DNA of 6,389 nucleotides from an uncultured Clostridia bacterium (GTDB lineage: Bacteria > Bacillota > Clostridia > TANB77 > CAG-508). The notes beneath the pieces are model-generated. The model ran no database searches. It was not told where the DNA came from and saw nothing but the letters and a program-made list of their open reading frames with translations. Each line of letters begins with the position of its first letter. Position 1 is the first letter of the stretch. Shown piece by piece: positions 1 to 6,257 of this stretch. The stretch lies in contig CALXVO010000069.1 of the NCBI GenBank assembly GCA_944392065.1, positions 1 to 6,389 on the forward strand. Reading direction: 5' to 3'. The position numbers and the translations under genes are program-made.

Positions 1-585
1 GACGCTAAGAAATATACAATACCATTTGGTTCTAAACTTCGTGTAAGAGATGGAGATGAAATAAAAGCCGGAGCACCAATCACAGAAGGATCTATCAATC
101 CAAACGAAATTTTAGCTATTAATGGGCCAGATGGAGTTTACCTATACTTAGTACAGGAAGTGCAAAAAGTATATCGTAACCAAGGTGTTGATATTAATGA
201 TAAACACGTTGAAGTTATTGCAAGACAAATGCTTAAGAAAGTAAGAGTAGAAGACAATGGAGATACACCATTATTTGCAGGTTCGCTTGTAGATGTATAC
301 GAAGTAGAAGATGCAAATAAGAAAGTAGAAGCAGAAGGCGGAAGACCTGCAACATATAAACGCGTATTACTTGGAATTACAAAAGCATCACTTGCAACAG
401 AAAGCTTCTTATCGGCAGCATCATTCCAAGAGACAACAAGAGTTCTTACAGAAGCAGCTGTTAAAGGTAAGGTAGATGAATTAATTGGACTAAAAGAAAA
501 TGTTATAATAGGAAAATTAATTCCAGCAGGTACTGGTATGGCAAAATATAAGAACATTCATATAAATACAGAAAATCAAGAATAA
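1..585 (+). CDS. rpoC: DNA-directed RNA polymerase subunit beta' (C-terminal part; 5' end outside window)
   Basis: This is the last 194 residues of RNA polymerase beta', the largest catalytic subunit. The frame is open from base 1 and ends in TAA at 583-585, so the start lies upstream; Firmicutes beta' is about 1200 residues, so roughly 1000 are missing. Recognisable conserved C-terminal stretches are VYRNQGVDINDKHVEVIARQ (fragment residues 53-72) and ITKASLATESFLSAASFQET followed by TRVLTEAA (about 128-155). The family places the latter next to the clamp and active-centre side of the enzyme. The usual downstream genes of this operon (an L7Ae-like protein, rpsL, rpsG) are absent; instead there is a hairpin terminator and then a convergent gdpP. 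An in-frame ATG at 160 is internal, not the start. The assignment is near certain; only the extent upstream is unknown. Confidence 0.97.
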   Translation, partial: DAKKYTIPFGSKLRVRDGDEIKAGAPITEGSINPNEILAINGPDGVYLYLVQEVQKVYRNQGVDINDKHVEVIARQMLKKVRVEDNGDTPLFAGSLVDVYEVEDANKKVEAEGGRPATYKRVLLGITKASLATESFLSAASFQETTRVLTEAAVKGKVDELIGLKENVIIGKLIPAGTGMAKYKNIHINTENQE

Positions 586-596
586 AAAAAGAGGCT

Positions 597-635
597 AAAA
601 TCATAACCACCCGTTTTACGGGTGGTTATGATTTT
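597..635 (+). terminator. Perfect 18-bp hairpin after rpoC, likely transcription terminator
   Basis: Bases 597-614 and 618-635 are exact reverse complements around a 3-base TTT loop. The core arms are ATAACCACCCGT and ACGGGTGGTTAT, flanked by AAAATC and GATTTT. The stem starts 12 bases after the rpoC stop. The only T-run on the + strand is the TTTT that closes the stem, so it is not a classic stem plus U-tail. On the - strand the stem is followed six bases later by seven T's (584-590), so it could also act as a second stop for transcripts reading out of gdpP. A REP-type or other repeated palindrome is an alternative reading. Confidence 0.7.
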
Positions 636-639
636 ACGT

Positions 640-669
640 GAGAGGCATGTTCTATTAGAAATACCTCTC
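640..669. repeat. Imperfect inverted repeat (GAGAGG...CCTCTC)
   Basis: GAGAGG at 640-645 pairs with CCTCTC at 664-669. The stem continues through one C/A mismatch into two more A-T pairs (647-648 with 661-662), leaving a loop of about 12 bases. It is the middle of three consecutive hairpins between the convergent rpoC and gdpP genes. An A-run (670-674) follows on the + strand, which is a T-run preceding the hairpin on the - strand, so it does not look like a simple terminator in either direction. It may be part of a composite intergenic repeat with the hairpin at 683-717; that is inference. Confidence 0.5.
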
Positions 670-678
670 AAAAAGTTC

Positions 679-717
679 AAAAACTTGGACAAAAAGGAGT
701 GTCCCTTCTGTCCAAGT
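679..717 (-). terminator. Rho-independent terminator of gdpP, with repeat-like character
   Basis: ACTTGGACA (683-691) is the exact reverse complement of TGTCCAAGT (709-717). The stem can extend inward through mismatches to GGA/TCC (696-698 with 702-704). Read on the - strand it begins only two bases after the gdpP stop codon, and the stem is followed at once by a run of T's (plus-strand A's at 679-683), with another T-run at 670-674. This is the expected form of a terminator for gdpP. The inner GGACAAA...TGTCCC pattern resembles the element at 6187-6237, so it may be a mobile palindrome serving as a terminator. Confidence 0.65.
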
Positions 718-719
718 AA

Positions 720-2705
720 TTAAATTTGTTCACTAAAATACTCATTAATTCGATTTATAAGTTCTTGCTTAACTTCATAAATATTCATTCCTTCAACTTG
801 TGCGCCTGCCAAAGTTATATGACCACCACCACCAAGTTTTTCAAGAATAACTTGTACATTTATATCTCCTATTGAACGTCCACTTATGCATACTTTATTT
901 CCTAATTTTCCTAATACAAACGAAGCTGTAATATTGCTTATTGTAAGAAGTTCATCAGCAGCTTTAGCGCATACTATATTTGCCTCTGTATCATCTTCTT
1001 CATAAATAGCTATTGCAATACTATCATAAGCAATATCTGATTTTCCGATTATATTAGATATCTTATTGTAAGTATCAAAATTGCTCTGGAACCATTTCTT
1101 TACTTTTATTATATCAACTCCACATTTACGCAAATATGCTGCTGCTTCAAAAGTTCTAACACCAGTTTTAAAAGTAAAACTTTTTGTATCCATCATTATT
1201 CCAGCATATAGTGCCTCTGCTTCTACATTAGTTAATGATACTTCTTGTTGTGCGTATTTTACAAGTTCTGTAACAAGTTCAGAAGCTGATGAAGCATATA
1301 CCTCATGAAATGTAAGCATTGCATTTTCAATATAGTCTGGACTTCTTCTATGATGGTCTATTACTACTATTTTCTTTGCTCTTGCTAATACTTCTTGCGA
1401 TTCTACATAATTCTTTTTATTTGTATCTACCACAACTAGTAATGTATCATCATCAATTGCAGCTAGTGCCTCTTGTGGCTCTAATATTAAATCCTTATAT
1501 TCTTCAATGTTATTTATCTCATTCAAAAATGTAACTAGATTTTCTCCCTTAGTATTTAATACTATAAATGCATCTTTTCTTAATGTTTTTGTCAAGCGAT
1601 AAATTCCCATGCTCGAACCTATGCAATCCATATCTGAATTACTATGCCCCATTATCACTACTTTACTTGATTCTTGTATTATTCCTTCTAATGCATGTGA
1701 TATAATTCTTGCTTTTACTTTAGTTCTCTTCTCTAGCTCTTGAGTCCTTCCTCCAAAGAAAGTATATTTATCTCCTTCATGTATAACAGCTTGATCTCCA
1801 CCACGACCTAACACTATATCTAATGCTGCTTGTGCTGTTTTGTATTTTTCTAAATTATTAAATCCTTCATTTGATATAGCAATACTTAATGTAAATTGCA
1901 TTTTATCAGATGGTTGTAATTCCTTTATTGTGTCTAATATATCAAATTTTCTGTCTTCAATTTGTTTAATATATTGTTTTTCGAATATGCATACAAAGGT
2001 ATCTCTTTCAGATTTTAATATTAATCCTTTATAATCTGATGCCCAGTCATATAATTTCTTTTCAATTTCTGCCATTAAGCCTGTTTTGTCACTATCTTCT
2101 AATCTTTGACTTATCTCTTCATAATTGTCTATCATTACTATTCCAATATACATATCCTTATTGTCAAATAAGCTTTCAAGTTCTACTAGTTTTGTATTAT
2201 CTACAAAATAAATAGTAATAATATACTCATCTTTTAGAGGCATATAATCGCCATATAATTTATATGTTTTTTTACCTATTTTTATTTCATCATAAATTTT
2301 TTCTTTTTTATCATTATTTTTTATTTCTAATTTTACATTATTTATAATATTGGTCAAATAATTGTTAATGTCAATATTGGCAAATTCTTGATTAAACTTA
2401 GTATTTCTAAATATCAAATTACCATTTGTCTCAGCGATGACTAGTGGAAAAGGTAAATTTACAAGTGCAATTTTTGCTACTTTGTCTAAGCTGAATGTTA
2501 AGTTTTTTATGTGCTCTGTAAGCTCTTCCTGCCTTTTATTGTTTGTCCAATATGCATACATAACAAGTAAAATGTATACAATAATAGATGGTATAATAAG
2601 CCAATGGTTATATATACATATTACTACTAATAAAATTGCTATAATTGCTAAATATATTTTTGTCTTTGATACGATTTTATCTAAAACTTTTTTATTATGG
2701 TTCAT
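720..2705 (-). CDS. gdpP: Cyclic-di-AMP phosphodiesterase GdpP (YybT family, DHH/DHHA1)
   Basis: This is a membrane-bound phosphodiesterase that by family hydrolyses c-di-AMP to pApA, setting second-messenger levels that affect potassium and osmolyte balance and cell-wall stress. Numbering from the upstream ATG at 2717 (subtract 4 for the start chosen here), the order is: two membrane segments (about 20-37 and 39-57), a PAS-like region (about 80-175), a degenerate GGDEF domain (about 185-305, with SERDTF in place of the GGDEF motif, normal for GdpP), a DHH domain and a DHHA1 domain. Metal-ligand motifs are intact: GHSNSDMD (357-364), VVVDT (428-432), IDHH (453-456) and MMD (508-510). DHHA1 carries GRSIG (613-617) and GGGGH (629-633). 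The start at 2705 is preferred because GGAGG lies five bases before that ATG, whereas the ATG at 2717 sits too close to the predicted transcription start and has no ribosome site. The protein is 661 aa, normal for the family. The gene is divergent from rplI and convergent with rpoC. Confidence 0.95.
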   Translation of the reverse strand: MNHNKKVLDKIVSKTKIYLAIIAILLVVICIYNHWLIIPSIIVYILLVMYAYWTNNKRQEELTEHIKNLTFSLDKVAKIALVNLPFPLVIAETNGNLIFRNTKFNQEFANIDINNYLTNIINNVKLEIKNNDKKEKIYDEIKIGKKTYKLYGDYMPLKDEYIITIYFVDNTKLVELESLFDNKDMYIGIVMIDNYEEISQRLEDSDKTGLMAEIEKKLYDWASDYKGLILKSERDTFVCIFEKQYIKQIEDRKFDILDTIKELQPSDKMQFTLSIAISNEGFNNLEKYKTAQAALDIVLGRGGDQAVIHEGDKYTFFGGRTQELEKRTKVKARIISHALEGIIQESSKVVIMGHSNSDMDCIGSSMGIYRLTKTLRKDAFIVLNTKGENLVTFLNEINNIEEYKDLILEPQEALAAIDDDTLLVVVDTNKKNYVESQEVLARAKKIVVIDHHRRSPDYIENAMLTFHEVYASSASELVTELVKYAQQEVSLTNVEAEALYAGIMMDTKSFTFKTGVRTFEAAAYLRKCGVDIIKVKKWFQSNFDTYNKISNIIGKSDIAYDSIAIAIYEEDDTEANIVCAKAADELLTISNITASFVLGKLGNKVCISGRSIGDINVQVILEKLGGGGHITLAGAQVEGMNIYEVKQELINRINEYFSEQI

Positions 2706-2730
2706 AAAAACCTCCATTTAAACAGTATCT

Positions 2731-2759
2731 ATTGTACTATTTTCGGGAGGTTTTGTCAA
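2731..2759 (-). promoter_or_regulatory. Strong sigma-A-type promoter for gdpP
   Basis: On the - strand a perfect -35 hexamer TTGACA (plus-strand 2754-2759) is followed by a 17-base spacer and the -10 hexamer TACAAT (2731-2736). Transcription would start near 2724, leaving a leader of about 20 bases that holds the GGAGG site (2711-2715) and the ATG at 2705. The position argues that the in-frame ATG at 2717, about 7 bases from the transcript start, is not used. Confidence 0.8.
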
Positions 2760-2791
2760 GTTTACGTAAAATTAAAAAGCTAATATACATC

Positions 2792-2820
2792 TTGAAAAAA
2801 AGTGAAAAATAGTATAAAAT
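2792..2820 (+). promoter_or_regulatory. Promoter for rplI (and probably the helicase gene)
   Basis: TTGAAA (2792-2797) and TAAAAT (2815-2820) are separated by 17 bases. They lie 36 bases before the rplI start, facing away from the gdpP promoter. An overlapping TATAAA at 2813-2818 would give a 15-base spacer. A GTGAGG ribosome site (2843-2848) follows, seven bases before the ATG. Confidence 0.6.
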
Positions 2821-2855
2821 AGTAAGCGAAAAAAGACAGAAAGTGAGGATTATCT

Positions 2856-3302
2856 ATGAAAGTAATTTTATTAGACAATATAAAAGGTGTAGGAAAAAAA
2901 GACGAAGTTATTAATGCGTCAGATGGATATGCTAGAAATTATCTTTTTCCTAAAAAATTAGCTGTAGAAGCAAATACAGAAAATATGGCTAAATTAAATA
3001 ATAAAAAAGAAGCAGCACTTTATAAAAAAGATCAAGAAAAGCAAAATGCTGAAGAATTAGCCAAAAAGCTAAAAGGAATTATGCTAAAAATAAAAGTAAA
3101 AGCAGGAGAAAACGGAAAAATTTTTGGCGGAGTTACAAGTAAGGAAATTTCAGATAATTTAAAAACACAATATAACTTTGAAGTAGATAAAAAGAAAATT
3201 GAATTAAAGGAAACAATAAAAACATTAGGGAGTTTTAATGTTTCTATAAAATTATTTGAGGGAGTTACTGCAAATTTAAAAGTGGAAGTAATTAGTGGCT
3301 AG
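2856..3302 (+). CDS. rplI: 50S ribosomal protein L9
   Basis: L9 binds 23S rRNA near the base of the L1 stalk of the large ribosomal subunit and helps maintain reading-frame fidelity. The 148-residue length is typical. The N-terminal RNA-binding domain begins MKVILLDNIKGVGKKDEV and contains the family signature GYARNYLFPKKLA (24-36). A lysine-, alanine- and glutamate-rich connecting helix covers roughly 41-75. The C-terminal domain includes KAGENGKIFGGVTSKEI (82-98) and ends in TAG at 3300-3302. The start is supported by GTGAGG seven bases upstream. The gene is followed after 146 bases by the replicative helicase gene, the conserved Firmicutes order, and no clear terminator separates them, so they are probably cotranscribed. 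Confidence 0.97.
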   Translation: MKVILLDNIKGVGKKDEVINASDGYARNYLFPKKLAVEANTENMAKLNNKKEAALYKKDQEKQNAEELAKKLKGIMLKIKVKAGENGKIFGGVTSKEISDNLKTQYNFEVDKKKIELKETIKTLGSFNVSIKLFEGVTANLKVEVISG

Positions 3303-3304
3303 AA

Positions 3305-3325
3305 ATTAGGGATTAGAGATTAGAA
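3305..3325 (+). repeat. Three tandem heptamers of the ATTAGRR type
   Basis: ATTAGGG, ATTAGAG and ATTAGAA follow one another without gaps directly after the rplI stop codon. A partly similar GTTGGAAAT follows at 3326-3334. No coding role is visible. It may be a short intergenic repeat or low-complexity sequence. Confidence 0.5.
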
Positions 3326-3448
3326 GTTGGAAATACGAATAGTATAACTGAATCTAGAAAAATTGATTAATAAAATTTACTTTTTAAACAATTTAAATTT
3401 CTAACTTATTATCAGTTATATTTACAGTAGGGAAGGACTGAGATAAAA

Positions 3449-4780
3449 ATGGAACTAGGAAAGGTACCACCAAATGATACAGAAGCAGAGCAAGCTGTAA
3501 TAGGAAGTATGCTTACAGATAAAGATGCAGTATCATCTGCTGTAGAAGTATTGAAAGAAAATGATTTTTATAGGGAAGATAACAAAATAATCTATACAGC
3601 AATATTGAATTTATATAACAGAAGTGAACCAATAGATATCATTACTCTAAAATCAGAACTATCTGCCATGGGAAAATTAGATGCAGTTGGAGGATTAGAA
3701 TATATTGCAGGACTTCCAGATAAAGTTCCAACAACATCAAATGTTGAACAATATATAAAAATAGTAGAAGAAAAATCACTGTTAAGAAATTTGATAAAAA
3801 CTGCAAATGATATTATAACTCTTGGATATGATCCAACACAAGAAGTAGAAGATATAATAGATAGTTCAGAAAAAAAGATTTTTGAGGTAATGCAAAAGAA
3901 AAATCAGAAAGGATATAGTTCGATAAAAGATATTCTTGTAGATACTTTTACTGAATTAGAACAGTTATACAATAGAAAACAACACATTACAGGTATTCCT
4001 ACAGGTTTTGCAGATTTAGATTACAGAACTGCAGGTCTTCATAAATCTGATTTAGTATTAGTTGCTGCAAGACCAGCAATGGGAAAATCTGCTTTTGCAC
4101 TAAACATTGCTACAAATGCAGCCGTAAGGGCCAATACACCTGTTGCAATATTTAGCTTAGAGATGTCAAAAGAACAAATGGTAAACAGAATCTTATGCTC
4201 AGAAGCAATGGTGGATAGTAATAAGGTAAGAACAGGAACTCTTGAAGATGAAGATTGGGCAAAACTTGCTGAAACATCTGGAATATTGTCGGAGTCACAA
4301 ATATATATAGATGATACGCCAGGAATATCAATAATGGAAATCCGTGCAAAATGCAGAAAAATGAAACTCGAAAAAAACATCGGACTAGTAGTTATAGATT
4401 ATTTACAATTAGTACAAGGAAGTGGAAAAAGGGGAGCAAGTCGTGAACAAGAAATAGCAGAAATAAGCCGTTCATTAAAAATACTTGCAAAAGAAATTGA
4501 AGTCCCAGTAATTGCTTTATCACAATTATCGAGAGCTCCAGAGCAAAGACCAGATCATAGACCTATGCTCTCTGATCTTCGTGAATCTGGATCTATAGAG
4601 CAAGATGCTGATATTGTTATGTTTCTGTACAGAGATGACTACTATAATGAAGACAGCGAGAAAAAGAACATTGCGGAGGTAATCTTAGCAAAGCATAGAG
4701 CCGGATCAACTGGAACTGTGGAATTATTGTGGCTTGGAAATTATACTAAGTTTGCTAATATTGATAAATATAGGGAATAA
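3449..4780 (+). CDS. dnaB: Replicative DNA helicase (DnaB family; DnaC in Bacillus naming)
   Basis: This is the hexameric 5'-3' helicase that unwinds DNA at the replication fork and interacts with primase and the loader. The protein is 443 aa, the usual length, with no intein interruption. The N-terminal DnaB domain (about 5-105) begins PPNDTEAEQAVIGSML and is followed by a linker. The RecA-like ATPase domain (about 180-443) holds Walker A ARPAMGKS (207-214), SLEMS with the presumed catalytic Glu (236-240), Walker B LVVIDYLQL (313-321), SQLSRAPE (358-365), the conserved DLRESGSIEQDAD (376-388) and KHRAGSTG (415-422), the family's KxRxGxxG motif. The GGAAGG purine tract (3431-3436) is about 12 bases before the ATG, slightly far. 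The gene sits downstream of rplI and is closed by the terminator at 4799-4834. Confidence 0.97.
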   Translation: MELGKVPPNDTEAEQAVIGSMLTDKDAVSSAVEVLKENDFYREDNKIIYTAILNLYNRSEPIDIITLKSELSAMGKLDAVGGLEYIAGLPDKVPTTSNVEQYIKIVEEKSLLRNLIKTANDIITLGYDPTQEVEDIIDSSEKKIFEVMQKKNQKGYSSIKDILVDTFTELEQLYNRKQHITGIPTGFADLDYRTAGLHKSDLVLVAARPAMGKSAFALNIATNAAVRANTPVAIFSLEMSKEQMVNRILCSEAMVDSNKVRTGTLEDEDWAKLAETSGILSESQIYIDDTPGISIMEIRAKCRKMKLEKNIGLVVIDYLQLVQGSGKRGASREQEIAEISRSLKILAKEIEVPVIALSQLSRAPEQRPDHRPMLSDLRESGSIEQDADIVMFLYRDDYYNEDSEKKNIAEVILAKHRAGSTGTVELLWLGNYTKFANIDKYRE

Positions 4781-4798
4781 AGAAAATGTATAAAAAGT

Positions 4799-4834
4799 AA
4801 AAACCGAAGGTCATATTGATAACCTTCGGTTTTT
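4799..4834 (+). terminator. Rho-independent terminator after the helicase gene
   Basis: AAAAACCGAAGGT (4799-4811) is the exact reverse complement of ACCTTCGGTTTTT (4822-4834) around a 10-base loop. The GC-rich core CCGAAGG is followed by five T's on the + strand and preceded by five A's, so it could act in both directions. It starts 18 bases after the helicase stop codon and separates the rplI-helicase unit from tilS. Confidence 0.92.
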
Positions 4835-4864
4835 GAATCAAAGGACACATATTATGTCAAACTA

Positions 4865-4896
4865 TTGCAAGTTTACTTAATTTATGATAATATAAT
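4865..4896 (+). promoter_or_regulatory. Probable promoter for tilS
   Basis: TTGCAA (4865-4870), a 17-base spacer and TAATAT (4888-4893) precede tilS. A perfect TATAAT (4891-4896) overlaps but would give a 20-base spacer. The terminator just upstream makes an independent promoter necessary. The exact -10 choice is uncertain. Confidence 0.55.
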
Positions 4897-4918
4897 CAAA
4901 TAGTTAAGAGGTGAAAAA

Positions 4919-6010
4919 ATGTTAGAAGAGCAAGTATTAACTACTATAGATAAATACTACATGATAGATAGAGAAGATAAAATTGTCATAGGTGTCTCTG
5001 GCGGGCCAGATTCCATGACACTTTTAAATGTTCTAAATAACTTAAAAGAAAAATTGAATATAAAAATATTTGTAGCACATATTAATCATATGATAAGGGA
5101 AGAAGCTGATGAAGAAACTGAATATGTAAAAGAGTTTTGCAAAAAAATAGGAGTAGAGTTTTTTTCTAAAAGAGTAGATGTAGAAAAAGAAGCGAAAAGA
5201 TTAAAAATTGGAGCAGAAGAGGCAGGAAGAATTATTCGATATGATTTTTTTGAAGAAGTAGCTAAAAAAGTTGGAGCAAATAAAATCGCAACAGCCCACA
5301 ATAGTAATGATAATGTAGAAACTATATTTATGAATATAATTAGAGGAACATCAGTATCTGGATTAAAAGGAATAGAAAAAGTAAGAGATGGAAAATTTAT
5401 AAGGCCAATTATAGAATGCAAAAGAAGTGAAATAGAAGAATATTGTATATTACATAAAATAAATCCAAAATATGATAAAACAAATAGCGAAAATATATAT
5501 ACTAGAAATAAAATAAGAAATCTTCTTATACCATATATACAAAAAGAATTTAATCCAAATATTATAGAAGCTATAAATAGATTATCAAATATAGCAATAG
5601 AGCAAGAAGAATATCTTAATAAAGTTGTAGAAACTGAATATAAAAGATTATTGGTTTCAATGGATGAGAAAGAGAGAAATAAATTAGAAAATAGCAAAAT
5701 CAAAAATATGAATGCAAAAAGAGAAATTATTGATAATACAGATGATTATAATAATATAACTTATAAGAAAACAGTAATTTTAAATTTGAAGGAATTTAAT
5801 AAACTAGATAGAGTAATAAAGTCTAAAATTATCTTATATACTATATCAAAGGTATATGGGAAGATTACAGGAATAGAAAAAATACATATTGATGATATAA
5901 TAAAACTTTGTGATAACAATATAGGAAATAAGTATTTATCTCCTAAAAAAGGGATTAAAATATATGTAAAAAGTGGGAAAATTTTTTTCTTAAGTAATAT
6001 TGATTTATAA
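4919..6010 (+). CDS. tilS: tRNA(Ile)-lysidine synthase, short form
   Basis: TilS uses ATP and lysine to convert the wobble cytidine (C34) of tRNA-Ile(CAU) to lysidine, so the tRNA reads AUA and is charged with isoleucine; this is essential in most bacteria. The N-terminal PP-loop ATPase domain carries VIGVSGGPDSMTLL (23-36, with SGGPDS at 27-32), AHINHMIREEADEE (53-66), GRIIRYDFF (103-111), ATAHNSNDNVETIF (124-137) and RGTSVSGLKGI (142-152). RPIIECKRSEIEEYC (162-176) and NIYTRNKIRNLLIP (192-205) follow. A helical central domain and a basic substrate-binding stretch (LSPKKGIKIYVKSGKIFF, 340-357) complete it. At 363 aa it is about 60-100 residues shorter than common 425-470 aa forms and lacks the extra C-terminal domain. 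AGAGGTG (4907-4913) lies five bases before the ATG. The second half is strongly AT-rich. Confidence 0.93.
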   Translation: MLEEQVLTTIDKYYMIDREDKIVIGVSGGPDSMTLLNVLNNLKEKLNIKIFVAHINHMIREEADEETEYVKEFCKKIGVEFFSKRVDVEKEAKRLKIGAEEAGRIIRYDFFEEVAKKVGANKIATAHNSNDNVETIFMNIIRGTSVSGLKGIEKVRDGKFIRPIIECKRSEIEEYCILHKINPKYDKTNSENIYTRNKIRNLLIPYIQKEFNPNIIEAINRLSNIAIEQEEYLNKVVETEYKRLLVSMDEKERNKLENSKIKNMNAKREIIDNTDDYNNITYKKTVILNLKEFNKLDRVIKSKIILYTISKVYGKITGIEKIHIDDIIKLCDNNIGNKYLSPKKGIKIYVKSGKIFFLSNIDL

Positions 6011-6120
6011 CTCGTGACTTTTATAATTTTATCTATTAATGACTGTTATTAATTGATTTTTAGATCAGTGTGATTTGTAAATGTGATTTATATTAAACAC
6101 AAAAAAAGTTGTAAAAAAAC

Positions 6121-6149
6121 TTGAAATAAGTGAATAGATGTGGTATATT
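6121..6149 (+). promoter_or_regulatory. Probable promoter upstream of the ftsH-like frame
   Basis: TTGAAA (6121-6126), a 17-base spacer and TATATT (6144-6149) fit a sigma-A-type promoter. Transcription would start near 6156, giving a leader of about 100 bases that contains the palindromic element at 6178-6237 before the ribosome site. I see no gene and no clear terminator between the tilS stop (6010) and this promoter. Confidence 0.6.
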
Positions 6150-6177
6150 TCAAAAGTAAACTTTTAACAATGATACT

Positions 6178-6240
6178 ATTTGGGAAAGGGTGTCCCTAAT
6201 TTGGAAAAAAGTGGACAAATACGCCTGTCCCCAAATTGGA
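6178..6240. repeat. REP-like palindromic element with alternative pairings, in the leader of the ftsH-like frame
   Basis: The element contains GGACA (6213-6217), which can pair with TGTCC at 6226-6230 or with TGTCC at 6191-6195. AATTTGG (6198-6204) pairs exactly with CCAAATT (6231-6237), and ATTTGGG (6178-6184) pairs exactly with CCCAAAT (6230-6236). AGGGTGTCCCT (6187-6197) is a small palindrome by itself. Three related direct units also appear, starting ATTTGGGAAAGGG (6178), ATTTGGAAAAAAG (6199) and AAATTGGAAAAGG (6233). The GGACAAA...TGTCCC core resembles the hairpin at 683-717. It looks like a dispersed intergenic palindrome; a regulatory leader is an alternative. Confidence 0.6.
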
Positions 6241-6257
6241 AAAGGAGGAAATTTAAT

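Noticed and set aside
230..245. Whether the helicase or any other gene carries an intein or a CRISPR or tRNA gene is present
   Set aside because: The helicase is full length without insertion, and no spaced direct repeats or tRNA-like cloverleaf sequence were found in the window.
138..557. 139-codon open frame on the - strand inside rpoC
   Set aside because: It overlaps highly conserved rpoC codons in antisense and shows no domain of its own.
2706..2717. Start of gdpP at the ATG at 2717
   Set aside because: It is only about 7 bases from the predicted transcription start and has no ribosome site; the GGAGG at 2711-2715 is placed for the ATG at 2705.
3363..3391. Possible separate promoter for the helicase gene (TTGATT with a distant AT-rich -10)
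   Set aside because: No hexamer at a 16-18 base spacing resembles TATAAT; read-through from rplI is simpler.
4039..4380. Antisense open frames within the helicase gene
   Set aside because: They cover the Walker A to Walker B region of the real gene and have no independent support.
5086..5703. 205-codon open frame on the - strand inside tilS
   Set aside because: It is antisense to a clear PP-loop protein; its serine-, leucine- and isoleucine-rich translation is what reversing an AT-rich gene produces, and no ribosome site or family motif is seen.
6180..6257. Upstream extension of the ftsH-like frame from a TTG at 6180
   Set aside because: The 26 extra codons translate the palindromic repeat, have no ribosome site, and precede a strong AAAGGAGG site that clearly points to the TTG at 6258.
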